Source of the DNA: an uncultured Planctomycetaceae bacterium
GTDB lineage: Bacteria > Planctomycetota > Planctomycetia > Pirellulales > JACPPG01
NCBI GenBank assembly: GCA_945957305.1
Contig: CAMFLN010000301.1
Location: 1 to 5,332 of the forward strand
Direction: 5' to 3'
DNA: 5,332 nucleotides
A program made the position numbers and the translations under genes. The notes beneath the pieces are model-generated. The model was not told the DNA's origin and made no database searches. It saw only the letters and a program-made list of their open reading frames with translations. Positions 1-5,332 of this stretch are shown piece after piece; positions within the stretch are counted from its first letter, which is position 1; every line of letters begins with the position of its first letter.

Positions 1-255
1 CGTGCAGACGGTGTAGCAAATGTCCTTCGTCGTCGTCTCCCACACCGGCTTGCACACGGTGTAGCAGATCTCGCGGGTCTTGGTTTCCCAGACCGGTTTG
101 CACACCGTGTAGCGGATTTCCTTGGTGCGGGTTTCGTAGACGGGCTTGCAGACGGTGTAGCAAATGTCTTTCGTTTTGGTTTCCCAAACCGGTTTGCACA
201 CCGTGAAGTTCACCGTCTTGTAGCAAGTCTCACGCACGGGCTTGCAGACCGTGTA
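1..255 (-). repeat. 48-bp tandem repeat encoding the YTV units
   Basis: On the minus strand, bases 255 down to 1 consist of 48-bp units, each coding one 16-residue YTVCKPV(W/Y)ET motif. The copies at 207-160, 159-112, 111-64 and 63-16 are close to each other; the one at 255-208 is more diverged, and the array continues off the left edge. DNA differences between the later copies are often synonymous (for example AAA/AAG and CCG/CCC), while the residues YTVCKPV and ET are held. This suggests that the protein sequence is under selection and the array is not a very recent duplication. Confidence 0.85.
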
Positions 256-552
256 CTCGCAGTTCTTGTAGCGAGTCTCGGGGACGTACTTCACGCAGTT
301 GATCGTGCGCGGTTCGCACACGGTCTCGTAGCACGTCTTGTAGCAGGTGTAATTCTGCTTCTCGTAGACAACTTCCTTACAGGTCTTCATGACCGTGTGG
401 CATTGCTGCTTTGTGCAGCAGTAGCTCACTGTGTCGCAGCATCCTGCGCAACACTTAAATCGAGCCGCCCCGCACCAACTGGCATCAGCCGATTCGGCTG
501 ACATCACCGCCAGTAATAGGGCGAGTATCGGCACACCCAGAAGAGCCTTCAT
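1..552 (-). CDS. Cysteine-rich YTV-repeat secreted protein (partial, 3' end beyond left edge)
   Basis: The frame is open from an ATG at 552 to the window edge, giving exactly 184 codons with no stop. The N-terminus is a typical signal peptide: MK, then a hydrophobic core at residues 3-17, then an AxA site (A22-D23-A24), so cleavage is expected before Ser25. The visible mature part has 24 Cys in 160 residues. Residues 27-98 hold Cys pairs (34/35, 38/39, 45/46) and irregular Cys motifs. From residue 100 a 16-residue unit repeats: 100-115 and 116-131, then 132-147, 148-163, 164-179, and a fifth copy starting at 180. The consensus is YTVCKPVWETKTKDIC. This matches the YTV repeat family of planctomycetes; as I recall, members are linked to the proteinaceous cell wall, probably through disulfides. 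Export is inferred from the signal peptide and a structural envelope role from the family. GGGAGGAG lies 8 nt before the ATG and supports the start. The total length and C-terminus are unknown. Confidence 0.88.
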   Translation of the reverse strand, partial: MKALLGVPILALLLAVMSAESADASWCGAARFKCCAGCCDTVSYCCTKQQCHTVMKTCKEVVYEKQNYTCYKTCYETVCEPRTINCVKYVPETRYKNCEYTVCKPVRETCYKTVNFTVCKPVWETKTKDICYTVCKPVYETRTKEIRYTVCKPVWETKTREICYTVCKPVWETTTKDICYTVCT

Positions 553-560
553 GTTCCTGT

Positions 561-568
561 CTCCTCCC
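561..568 (-). promoter_or_regulatory. Ribosome binding site of the YTV-repeat gene
   Basis: Reading on the minus strand, GGGAGGAG is followed by an 8-nt spacer and the ATG at 552. It is the strongest Shine-Dalgarno sequence in the window and fixes the start of the signal peptide. Confidence 0.75.
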
Positions 569-685
569 AAGGACATTCTCTGATCGGTGGGGCCTGGTTT
601 TCGACGAGCTGCCGCCCGTCTCTGCTATCTTCGGCCTACGCACTCAACGTGCATTAACTGCCTTACCTATATTGCGCATCCATCA

Positions 686-702
686 GTCACCGCTAAGGTG
701 AC
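686..702. repeat. 17-bp perfect inverted repeat, possible operator
   Basis: GTCACC-gctaa-GGTGAC is a perfect 6+6 dyad with a 5-nt centre. It overlaps a 7-bp direct repeat, ACCGCTA, at 689-695 and 701-707, a spacing of 12 bp. It sits about 135 bp upstream of the YTV-repeat start and just upstream of a weak TATAGG on that strand. The dyad size suits a dimeric regulator, but the binding protein is unknown and a chance origin cannot be excluded. Confidence 0.35.
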
Positions 703-1143
703 CGCTAGCTGTGCAATCAGGGAGTTAAAGGGCCGTATAGCGTCCAAGTTCGTCAATTTGCGTAGATTGACTTAAATGGATAAGGCAACCAGGACCGTTC
801 CTTTTTGCGAAATTGGGAAAAAACACACCGATCAACACGAACGTACCGGTGGATCGTCTAGTACCACTTCGGCGGATCATTCCGGTAAAGACGAGCCGAC
901 GGCTCGGGAGCTGTATCAAGTCACTAACTGTCAATTCCTAACCGCTTAGCTCAGATCGCGCCACCGGAACAGCTTTCCAGATCGCGCGCATCCGTGGGCT
1001 GCCCTGGTGCCGCATTGACTGCCCGGCACACAGCGGCCCCTGTGCGGCCACGGCCAGACTTGCCGCTCTTTGCGGCGTAACTTAGAGTGGGGCCGTCCCC
1101 GGGCAACTTTCCGCTATCCCAAGCGCAGCTAGCGACTTGCGAC

Positions 1144-1821
1144 ATGGATGATCCCGCCAGCAATGCATCCGGTGCCACCGGCAGTGGGCCGATCCCCAAG
1201 GCCGTCGCCAGCCGGCTGAGCTTGTACCTGCGCGAGCTACAGCACCTGATCGAGCAGGGAGAAGAGACTACCAGCTCTAGCGAGCTGGGGCGCAAGTTAG
1301 GCTTCACCGACGCCCAGGTAAGGAAAGACTTGGCCTATTTTGGTCACTTCGGCTACCCCGGCATCGGTTATCGCTGCGACAAGCTGGTCGGCGCCATCAA
1401 AAAAATCCTGGGGACCGACCAGCAGTGGCACGCTGTCCTCGTCGGCGCGGGGAACCTCGGTCGCGCCCTGCTCGGATATAAGGGATTCCAAAGGCAGGGC
1501 TTCCGAGTCGTCGCGGCGTTCGACACCGATGCCAGCAAGGTGGGTTCGCAGATCGAAGGTGTCGCCGTCGTCCATCTCGATCAGCTGACGGAATTTGCCA
1601 AGGCCAACCGCGTCCGGCTCGGCATCATTGCCGTGCCGGCCCCTGCGGCGCAGGCCGTGGCGAATCGCCTGGTGGCCGCCGGCGTCGAGGGAATCTTGAA
1701 CTTCGCGCCGGTCACGATCGAGCTGCCGGACACCGTCAGACAAGTCGGTGTCGACCTGGCCATCGAGCTTGAGCAACTTTCGTTTGCGATCGTGACCCGG
1801 GGTGAGCCGCCGACGGGTTAG
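1144..1821 (+). CDS. rex: Redox-sensing transcriptional repressor Rex
   Basis: Rex is a cytoplasmic dimeric repressor that reads the NADH/NAD+ ratio: NADH releases it from DNA, de-repressing respiratory and fermentative genes. The product from ATG 1144 has 225 residues, normal for the family. Residues 17-90 form the winged-helix DNA-binding domain, with IPKAVASRL at its start, TSSSELGRKLGF and the recognition-helix signature AQVRKDLAYFG (58-68), then the wing GYPGIGY. Residues 95-215 form the Rossmann domain: the dinucleotide motif GAGNLG (101-106), the acidic end of strand 2 in AAFDTD (124-129), IIAVPA, NFAPV (186-190) and the C-terminal swap helix VDLAIELEQLSFAI. An in-frame GTG at 1087 would add 19 residues, but these do not look like Rex, so ATG 1144 is preferred; neither start has a clear Shine-Dalgarno sequence. 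The gene appears monocistronic, with tRNA-Gln 95 nt downstream. Its targets cannot be told from this window. Confidence 0.93.
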   Translation: MDDPASNASGATGSGPIPKAVASRLSLYLRELQHLIEQGEETTSSSELGRKLGFTDAQVRKDLAYFGHFGYPGIGYRCDKLVGAIKKILGTDQQWHAVLVGAGNLGRALLGYKGFQRQGFRVVAAFDTDASKVGSQIEGVAVVHLDQLTEFAKANRVRLGIIAVPAPAAQAVANRLVAAGVEGILNFAPVTIELPDTVRQVGVDLAIELEQLSFAIVTRGEPPTG

Positions 1822-1872
1822 CGCTTCGTCCGACTTGGGGCCACTTGTGCGGCAGGTCCGAGTCGTCCGGCG

Positions 1873-1901
1873 TTGCAACATCGGCCTTCCTCGGCTAGAA
1901 A
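1873..1901 (+). promoter_or_regulatory. Possible promoter for tRNA-Gln
   Basis: TTGCAA (1873-1878) and TAGAAA (1896-1901) are separated by 17 nt, each matching the sigma70 consensus at 4 of 6 positions. Transcription would begin near 1908, leaving a leader of about 9 nt before the mature tRNA 5' end. The spacing is right but the boxes are mediocre; readthrough from rex is an alternative. Confidence 0.35.
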
Positions 1902-1916
1902 CGAAGCACACGGTTC

Positions 1917-1987
1917 TACCCCGTGGTGTAATGGTAACACTAGGGATTTTGGTTCCCTCATTCTAGGTTCGAGTCCTAGCGGGGTAG
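1917..1987 (+). tRNA. tRNA-Gln (anticodon UUG)
   Basis: The full cloverleaf can be drawn by hand. The acceptor stem TACCCCG/CGGGGTA has 7 perfect pairs; the D stem is GTGT/ACAC around AATGGTA; the anticodon stem AGGGA/TCCCT encloses TTTTGGT with anticodon TTG at 1949-1951; a 4-nt variable loop follows; and the T stem CTAGG/CCTAG encloses TTCGAGT. The weak U1-A72 pair and discriminator G73 (1987) are glutamine identity elements in E. coli and support the assignment. CCA is not encoded, so it must be added by the CCA-adding enzyme. A UUG anticodon reads CAA and, by wobble, CAG. In planctomycetes charging may be direct (GlnRS) or via Glu-tRNA(Gln) and GatCAB; the window does not tell. Confidence 0.96.
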
Positions 1988-2234
1988 CTTTGCCACTCTT
2001 GCGATGGGGCGGATGGCAATCGCATCGATCACTCCGTCCGCAATTGATCGCGCGAGTGCAAACACTCTCTCTTCGAGACTTGCTGACCGGCTTAAACACG
2101 GCCAAGGCGTTCCGGTTCTGACTACATTGCATTCGCCGTGAGACCCTACGTCGTATTCCGGTAACGCGGGCTGTATTTCGAATTTCCATGCGCGAATAAG
2201 GCGGTCGGAGTAAGTCGTAGAAAGGGCAACATTC
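1988..2234 (+). other. Intergenic region between tRNA-Gln and usp
   Basis: These 247 nt hold no gene I can support. GAGTG-caaa-CACTC (2054-2067) is a small perfect hairpin without a following T-run, so it is not a convincing tRNA terminator. No strong promoter for usp is visible, though one should lie here. Confidence 0.4.
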
Positions 2235-2666
2235 ATGCACGCCTCGAAAATCCTGTTTCCCACTGATTTCTCCACTCTCAGCGACGCCGCCCTGCGTCAT
2301 GCCACGGCACTCGCCCGTGATATGGGGGCGAAGCTGCTGATCGTCCATGTCGAGGAACCGCCGGCGGCCTATGGCACTGGCGAGATGTACTACGGCATTC
2401 CGGACCCTGATCTGCCGGCACTACAAAAAATGCTCGCAGCCGTGGTCCCCAGCGACTCGGCCGTCCCCTTTGAGCATCGCATGATCACTGGCGATCCGGC
2501 GACGGAAATCGTCGCCTTGGCCAAGGACGAAAAAGTCGATCTCATCGTGCTGGGAACTCACGGACGCACCGGCTTGGGCAGGATCCTGATGGGGAGCACC
2601 GCGGAAGCCGTCGTACGTCGTGCCCCCTGCCCCGTCTTCACCTTCAAAGAGAACAAGCCGGCCTAG
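2235..2666 (+). CDS. Universal stress protein, UspA family, single domain
   Basis: A 143-residue cytoplasmic protein with one Usp domain, the usual length. Residues 4-11 (SKILFPTD) form the first strand, ending in the conserved Asp11 that contacts adenine in ATP-binding members. LLIVHVEEP (34-42) is strand 2, VDLIVLGTHG (101-110) is strand 4, and the nucleotide motif G-x2-G-x9-G-S is intact (G107, G110, G120, S121). The C-terminus APCPVFTF is the typical last strand. It therefore probably belongs to the ATP-binding subgroup. Usp proteins are generally induced by stress, starvation or growth arrest; the exact role of this copy cannot be inferred. An AAAGGG at 2221-2226, 8 nt upstream, supports ATG 2235. 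It stands alone, 247 nt after the tRNA and 274 nt before cysK. No terminator with a T-run follows; a small CCGGC-cta-GCCGG hairpin (2658-2670) spans the stop codon. Confidence 0.93.
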   Translation: MHASKILFPTDFSTLSDAALRHATALARDMGAKLLIVHVEEPPAAYGTGEMYYGIPDPDLPALQKMLAAVVPSDSAVPFEHRMITGDPATEIVALAKDEKVDLIVLGTHGRTGLGRILMGSTAEAVVRRAPCPVFTFKENKPA

Positions 2667-2744
2667 CCGGTCCAGGGGCGCTGAACTTAGCTGCTGCCCG
2701 GAAATCCAATGACCTGCTGGCCCCTGGCCTGTCGCGCGACGGCG

Positions 2745-2774
2745 TTGACCGTGCTTTGCGCCCCTCCCTATAAT
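2745..2774 (+). promoter_or_regulatory. Sigma70-type promoter of cysK
   Basis: TTGACC (2745-2750) is followed by an 18-nt spacer and a perfect TATAAT (2769-2774). It is the best promoter match in the window. Transcription would start near 2781, giving cysK a leader of about 160 nt. Five of six -35 bases and all six -10 bases match consensus, which suggests strong, housekeeping-type expression. Confidence 0.7.
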
Positions 2775-2780
2775 TCGCGC

Positions 2781-2940
2781 AAGCTGGGGTCTGGCCTCGT
2801 CGCCGCTCTCGATGCAACAAACTTTGCGGTCAAACGTCGCATAGACCGTCCTGCGCAGGACTGGGAAGCCGATCGAGGTTGTCGGTCATCGTCTTTGATC
2901 ATGTCTTCACACACCCCCGTCAAGGGAGAGGATTTTTGCT
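2781..2940 (+). other. Structured 5' leader of cysK
   Basis: This stretch lies between the predicted start of transcription and the cysK ATG. It contains a perfect 14-bp palindrome, GTCCTGCGCAGGAC (2848-2861). GACCG (2844-2848) can pair with CGGTC either upstream (2827-2831) or downstream (2883-2887), so two exclusive folds are possible. I do not recognise a SAM, T-box or other known riboswitch, and there is no U-tract for an attenuator. GGGAGAGGA (2924-2932), 8 nt before ATG 2941, is a good ribosome binding site and sets the start. Confidence 0.4.
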
Positions 2941-3900
2941 ATGGCAACCGCATCGGAGCCTCGGCTTTACGACGAAATCACGCAATGCATCGGCAACACG
3001 CCGCTCGTTAAGCTGCGCCGCGTTACCAAGGGTTGCGTGGCAAACGTCTACGGCAAGCTGGAAAATCTGAACCCTCTGTGGAGCGTGAAGGATCGCATCG
3101 CCGCGGCCATGATCGATGCTGCGGAGCGCGACGGCAAAATCAAATCAGACACCGTCATCATTGAGCCGACCAGTGGAAACACGGGCATCGGCCTGGCCTA
3201 TGTGTGCGCGGCGCGCGGCTACAAGCTGGCCGTAACCATGCCCGAGAGCATGAGCCTCGAACGTCGCCGTATGCTCAAGGCGCTCGGCGCCGAATTGATT
3301 CTCACCCCGGCTGCCGAAGGGATGCCAGGCGCTGTGCGAAAAGCGGAGGAATTAGCCGCCCAGCACAAGAATTACATTGTGCCGCAACAGTTCAAAAACC
3401 CGGCCAATCCCGAAATTCATCGCAAGACGACCGCCGAAGAAATCTGGCGCGATACCGACGGCAACATCGATATTTTTGTCGCGGGCGTCGGCACCGGCGG
3501 CACGATCACCGGAGTGGGCGAAGTTCTGAAGAGCCGCAAACCGGGCGTGCAGATCATCGCGGTCGAACCGTCGAACAGTCCTGTGATTACCCAACGCCGT
3601 GCCGGCCAGGAACTCAAGCCTGGCAAGCATACGATTCAGGGAATCGGCGCAGGATTTATTCCCGACATCCTGAATGTCGACGTCATCGACGACGTAGTGC
3701 AGGTAACCGATGACGACGCGATGGAAACCGCACGCCAGATGGCGAAGCTCGAAGGGCTGATGTGCGGCATCAGCTGTGGGGCTGCAGCCTGGGCGGCGAT
3801 CGAAATCGCGAAACGTCCGGAAAACAAGGGAAAACTGATCGTCGTCGTCCTCCCCGATCTGGGCGAGCGTTATCTGTCGACGAAGCTGTTCCCGGAATGA
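2941..3900 (+). CDS. cysK: Cysteine synthase (O-acetylserine sulfhydrylase)
   Basis: This PLP enzyme makes cysteine from O-acetylserine and sulfide, the last step of sulfate assimilation, in the cytoplasm. The 319 residues are full length for CysK, with no C-terminal CBS domain as in many cystathionine beta-synthases. In order: [13 protein letters not shown] (13-25), the PLP-binding Lys50 in NPLWSVKDR (44-52), the substrate loop TSGNTG (77-82), the PLP-phosphate loop GTGGT (184-188), [10 protein letters not shown] (232-241) and GISCGAA (276-282), whose Ser278 should contact the pyridine nitrogen. The active-site loop reads NPLW before SVK, where the family more often has a small residue, and GISC replaces the common GISS; neither change removes a catalytic residue. 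CysM, or a serine-using beta-synthase, is a less likely alternative. The start is backed by a strong ribosome binding site. The gene has its own promoter and ends convergently with acs. Confidence 0.93.
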   Translation: MATASEPRLYDEITQCIGNTPLVKLRRVTKGCVANVYGKLENLNPLWSVKDRIAAAMIDAAERDGKIKSDTVIIEPTSGNTGIGLAYVCAARGYKLAVTMPESMSLERRRMLKALGAELILTPAAEGMPGAVRKAEELAAQHKNYIVPQQFKNPANPEIHRKTTAEEIWRDTDGNIDIFVAGVGTGGTITGVGEVLKSRKPGVQIIAVEPSNSPVITQRRAGQELKPGKHTIQGIGAGFIPDILNVDVIDDVVQVTDDDAMETARQMAKLEGLMCGISCGAAAWAAIEIAKRPENKGKLIVVVLPDLGERYLSTKLFPE

Positions 3901-3911
3901 GAGCGCGACTA

Positions 3912-3973
3912 AATGATGAATGCAGAATGATGAATGATGAACAGGCTTCTCATTCATCATTTTCTCATTCATC
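3912..3973. repeat. Symmetric AATGATGAATG / TTCTCATTCATC repeat with long stem-loop
   Basis: Left half: AATGATGAATG occurs twice (3912-3922 and 3926-3936). Right half: TTCTCATTCATC occurs twice (3947-3958 and 3962-3973). The halves are mutually complementary: AATGATGAATGA (3926-3937) pairs fully with 3950-3961, GAA/TTC (3939-3941 with 3947-3949) extends it past one bulge, and the outer GATGAATG (3915-3922) pairs with 3966-3973. The result is an imperfect hairpin of about 59 nt with a 5-nt loop. Low-complexity intergenic elements of this kind are, as I recall, dispersed in planctomycete genomes. The element includes the last codons and stop of acs. Confidence 0.8.
3926..3963. terminator. Possible bidirectional terminator between cysK and acs
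   Basis: The 12-bp perfect core stem lies between two convergent genes and ends in TTTT on the plus strand (3960-3963), so it could end cysK transcripts. On the minus strand the stem would follow the acs stop. The stem is AT-rich and the T-run short, so it is a weak intrinsic terminator at best; it may instead protect 3' ends. Confidence 0.35.
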
Positions 3974-5332
3974 GTCTCCGCGTAGTTTGGCCAAGACGCC
4001 GTAGTCTTCCAGCGTCGTAGTATCGCCTACGGTTTCCTTGCCGGCCGCGATGTCGCGCAGCAAGCGCCGCATGATCTTGCCGCTGCGTGTCTTGGGCAGG
4101 GCATTGGTGAACCGTATGTCGTCAGGCTGCGCGAGTGCCCCGATTTCCTTGCGCACATGCTTTTTCAGTTCATCGCGCAGGGCGTCCGTGGCTTCGCCAT
4201 CTTTCAACGTGACGAACACCGCTACCGCTTCCCCTTTCACTTCATCGGGACGGCCGACGGCTGCGGCTTCGGCCACCCGCGGATGGCTCACCAGCGCGCT
4301 CTCGATTTCGATCGTGCTCAGCCGATGCCCAGCGACGTTCAATACGTCGTCGATGCGGCCCATAATCCAGTAGTAGCCGTCTTTGTCCTGGCGGGCGTTA
4401 TCCCCGGCCAGGTAATTGTGCGGCACTTTCTTCCAATACTGTTCGGCGTAGCGTTTGTCGTCCCCCCAAATCCCGCGGAGCATACCGGGCCAGGGCTTGG
4501 TAATGACCAGCCATCCCCCCTGCCCTGCATCAACCGGTGCGCCTCGCTCATCGACGATGGCCGGAATGATGCCCGGCAGCGGCTTGGTGCAGCTTCCCGG
4601 CTTGGTCGCGATAGCTCCCGGCAGCGGGCTCATCATGATCCCGCCCGTCTCGGTCTGCCACCAGGTATCGACGATTGGGCAGCGTTCGCCGCCGATTTTG
4701 CGGTGGTACCACATCCAGGCTTCGGGATTGATTCCCTCGCCGACGGTGCCGAGCAGTCGCAAGCTCGATAGATCGTGGTGATCGACCCAGCGGTCTCCCC
4801 ATTTAATGAACGAGCGAATCGCGGTCGGAGCGGTGTAAAAGATCGACACACGATAACGCTCGATAATCCGCCAGAAGCGCCCTTCGTCAGGCCAATTGGG
4901 CGCGCCTTCGTACATCATGATCGTCGCGCCCGCGGCCAAGGGTCCGTAGGCAACGTACGTATGCCCGGTGATCCACCCACAATCGGCCGTACACCAGAAA
5001 ACATCGTCCTCGCGCAGGTCAAAAACCCATTCAGTCGTTTTCTTGGCGTACAGCAGATAGCCGGCTGTCGTATGTTTGATTCCCTTCGGCTTGCCGGTCG
5101 ATCCGCTGGTGTACAGGATGAATAGCGGTGATTCGCTATCCAGCGGCTCGGCCGGGCAATCGGCCGAGGATTCGGCGACCAGCTCATCCCACCAATAATC
5201 GCGCCCCGGTTTCATCGTGACGTCGTTGCCGATGCGGCGCAGCACGACGCACTTTTCCACGGTCGGACTCTTGGCCAGCGCTTCATCGACGTTGGCCTTG
5301 AGCGGCAATTGCTGTCCACGCCGCCAGCCCCC
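3965..5332 (-). CDS. acs: Acetyl-CoA synthetase (partial, N-terminus beyond right edge)
   Basis: Acs activates acetate with ATP to acetyl-AMP and then forms acetyl-CoA. The frame is open to the window edge, where the first residues ([19 protein letters not shown]) match an internal Acs segment; about 200 of roughly 650 residues are missing, leaving 455. Visible motifs, numbered from the first residue seen: the phosphate loop [11 protein letters not shown] (74-84), GWITGHTY (119-126) and [12 protein letters not shown] (195-206), which line the acetate pocket, [10 protein letters not shown] (222-231) with the pocket Trp, the hinge region [27 protein letters not shown], and [11 protein letters not shown] (413-423), where Lys419 matches the lysine acetylated by Pat-type enzymes in Salmonella. 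The TTG at 5308 is internal and not the start. Relative to Salmonella, a pocket Val is Ile, and GEP is GEG; both look conservative. Reversible lysine acetylation is likely from the family. The stop codon lies inside the intergenic repeat. Confidence 0.95.
   Translation of the reverse strand, partial: GGWRRGQQLPLKANVDEALAKSPTVEKCVVLRRIGNDVTMKPGRDYWWDELVAESSADCPAEPLDSESPLFILYTSGSTGKPKGIKHTTAGYLLYAKKTTEWVFDLREDDVFWCTADCGWITGHTYVAYGPLAAGATIMMYEGAPNWPDEGRFWRIIERYRVSIFYTAPTAIRSFIKWGDRWVDHHDLSSLRLLGTVGEGINPEAWMWYHRKIGGERCPIVDTWWQTETGGIMMSPLPGAIATKPGSCTKPLPGIIPAIVDERGAPVDAGQGGWLVITKPWPGMLRGIWGDDKRYAEQYWKKVPHNYLAGDNARQDKDGYYWIMGRIDDVLNVAGHRLSTIEIESALVSHPRVAEAAAVGRPDEVKGEAVAVFVTLKDGEATDALRDELKKHVRKEIGALAQPDDIRFTNALPKTRSGKIMRRLLRDIAAGKETVGDTTTLEDYGVLAKLRGDDE

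Larger units (their letters stand above)
553..1143. other. Divergent intergenic region with no supported gene
   Basis: About 590 bp separate the divergent YTV-repeat and rex starts. Short open frames occur here (587-775 plus, 725-934 minus, 951-1307 minus), but none has a recognisable motif, a ribosome binding site or conserved-looking composition, so I do not call them. The region holds the inverted repeat at 686-702, a compact palindrome GAGCCGACGGCTC at 893-905, and a small GC hairpin GCCGC-TCTTT-GCGGC at 1062-1076, just ahead of rex. Promoters for both flanking genes should lie here, but I see no strong -35/-10 pair. A possible minus-strand -10 is TATAGG at 671-666. No TTGTGA-N-TCACAA Rex operator was found. 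Confidence 0.5.

Noticed and set aside
1..255. Regular 48-bp repeats resembling a CRISPR array
   Set aside because: The repeats are contiguous with no unique spacers, and they translate in one open frame into a conserved 16-residue motif behind a signal peptide.
725..934. Minus-strand open frame of 69 codons in the divergent region
   Set aside because: It has no recognisable domain or convincing ribosome binding site, and it overlaps another equally unsupported frame.
553..1143. Rex operator (TTGTGA-N-TCACAA) for autoregulation
   Set aside because: No sequence close to the known consensus was found upstream of rex; the dyad at 686-702 has different half-sites.
951..1307. Minus-strand open frame of 118 codons
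   Set aside because: Its first part is antisense to the conserved Rex N-terminal domain and its composition is that of a shadow frame.
1873..2121. Plus-strand open frame of 82 codons across the tRNA
   Set aside because: It reads through tRNA-Gln, giving the false peptide pattern often seen when a tRNA is translated, and has no other support.
2658..2670. Hairpin CCGGC-cta-GCCGG as a terminator of usp
   Set aside because: The stem is only 5 bp, it overlaps the stop codon and no T-run follows.
2781..2940. SAM riboswitch or T-box in the cysK leader
   Set aside because: The leader lacks the T-box sequence, a specifier hairpin, the SAM-I core layout and a terminator U-tract.
2709..3011. Plus-strand open frame of 100 codons upstream of cysK
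   Set aside because: It spans the cysK promoter and leader and overlaps the true cysK start in another frame; no domain is recognisable.
3912..3973. Insertion sequence or miniature transposon (MITE)
   Set aside because: The element is only about 60 bp with no visible target-site duplication or transposase; it fits a short intergenic repeat better.

Overview
The window looks like chromosomal DNA from a planctomycete, most likely a Pirellula/Rhodopirellula-like member. The pointers are a cysteine-rich 'YTV' repeat secretory protein, a family I know essentially from planctomycetes, and a short ATGATGAATG-type intergenic repeat of a kind I associate with these genomes. The gene order is loose: many single genes with sizeable gaps and few signs of operons. 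The lineage call is inference from content; no rRNA or other phylogenetic marker is present.

Layout: (1) 1-552, minus strand: the 5' part of a gene for a secreted protein with about 15% cysteine and a 48-bp tandem repeat; it runs off the left edge. (2) 553-1143: a divergent intergenic region of about 590 bp with a 17-bp perfect inverted repeat, some small hairpins and no convincing gene. (3) 1144-1821, plus: rex, an NADH/NAD+-sensing repressor. (4) 1917-1987, plus: tRNA-Gln(UUG) without an encoded CCA. (5) 2235-2666, plus: a single-domain universal stress protein with an intact nucleotide-binding motif. (6) 2745-2774: a strong sigma70-like promoter followed by a leader of about 160 nt and then cysK (2941-3900, plus), an O-acetylserine sulfhydrylase. 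(7) 3912-3973: a symmetric repeat/hairpin between the convergent cysK and acs ends that supplies the acs stop codon. (8) 3965-5332, minus: the C-terminal two thirds of acetyl-CoA synthetase, whose N-terminus lies beyond the right edge.

The recognisable genes are housekeeping or stress functions: redox sensing, glutamine decoding, stress response, cysteine synthesis and acetate activation. They do not form an obvious pathway or operon. Rex, Usp and Acs all relate to energy or redox state, and CysK makes the amino acid that the YTV protein uses heavily, but neither link is shown by the sequence. I found no mobile element, CRISPR array, phage gene, toxin-antitoxin pair or defence system, and I do not claim a new system. 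The items most worth a second look are the YTV repeat array, the stem-loop repeat embedded in the acs terminus, and the structured cysK leader.
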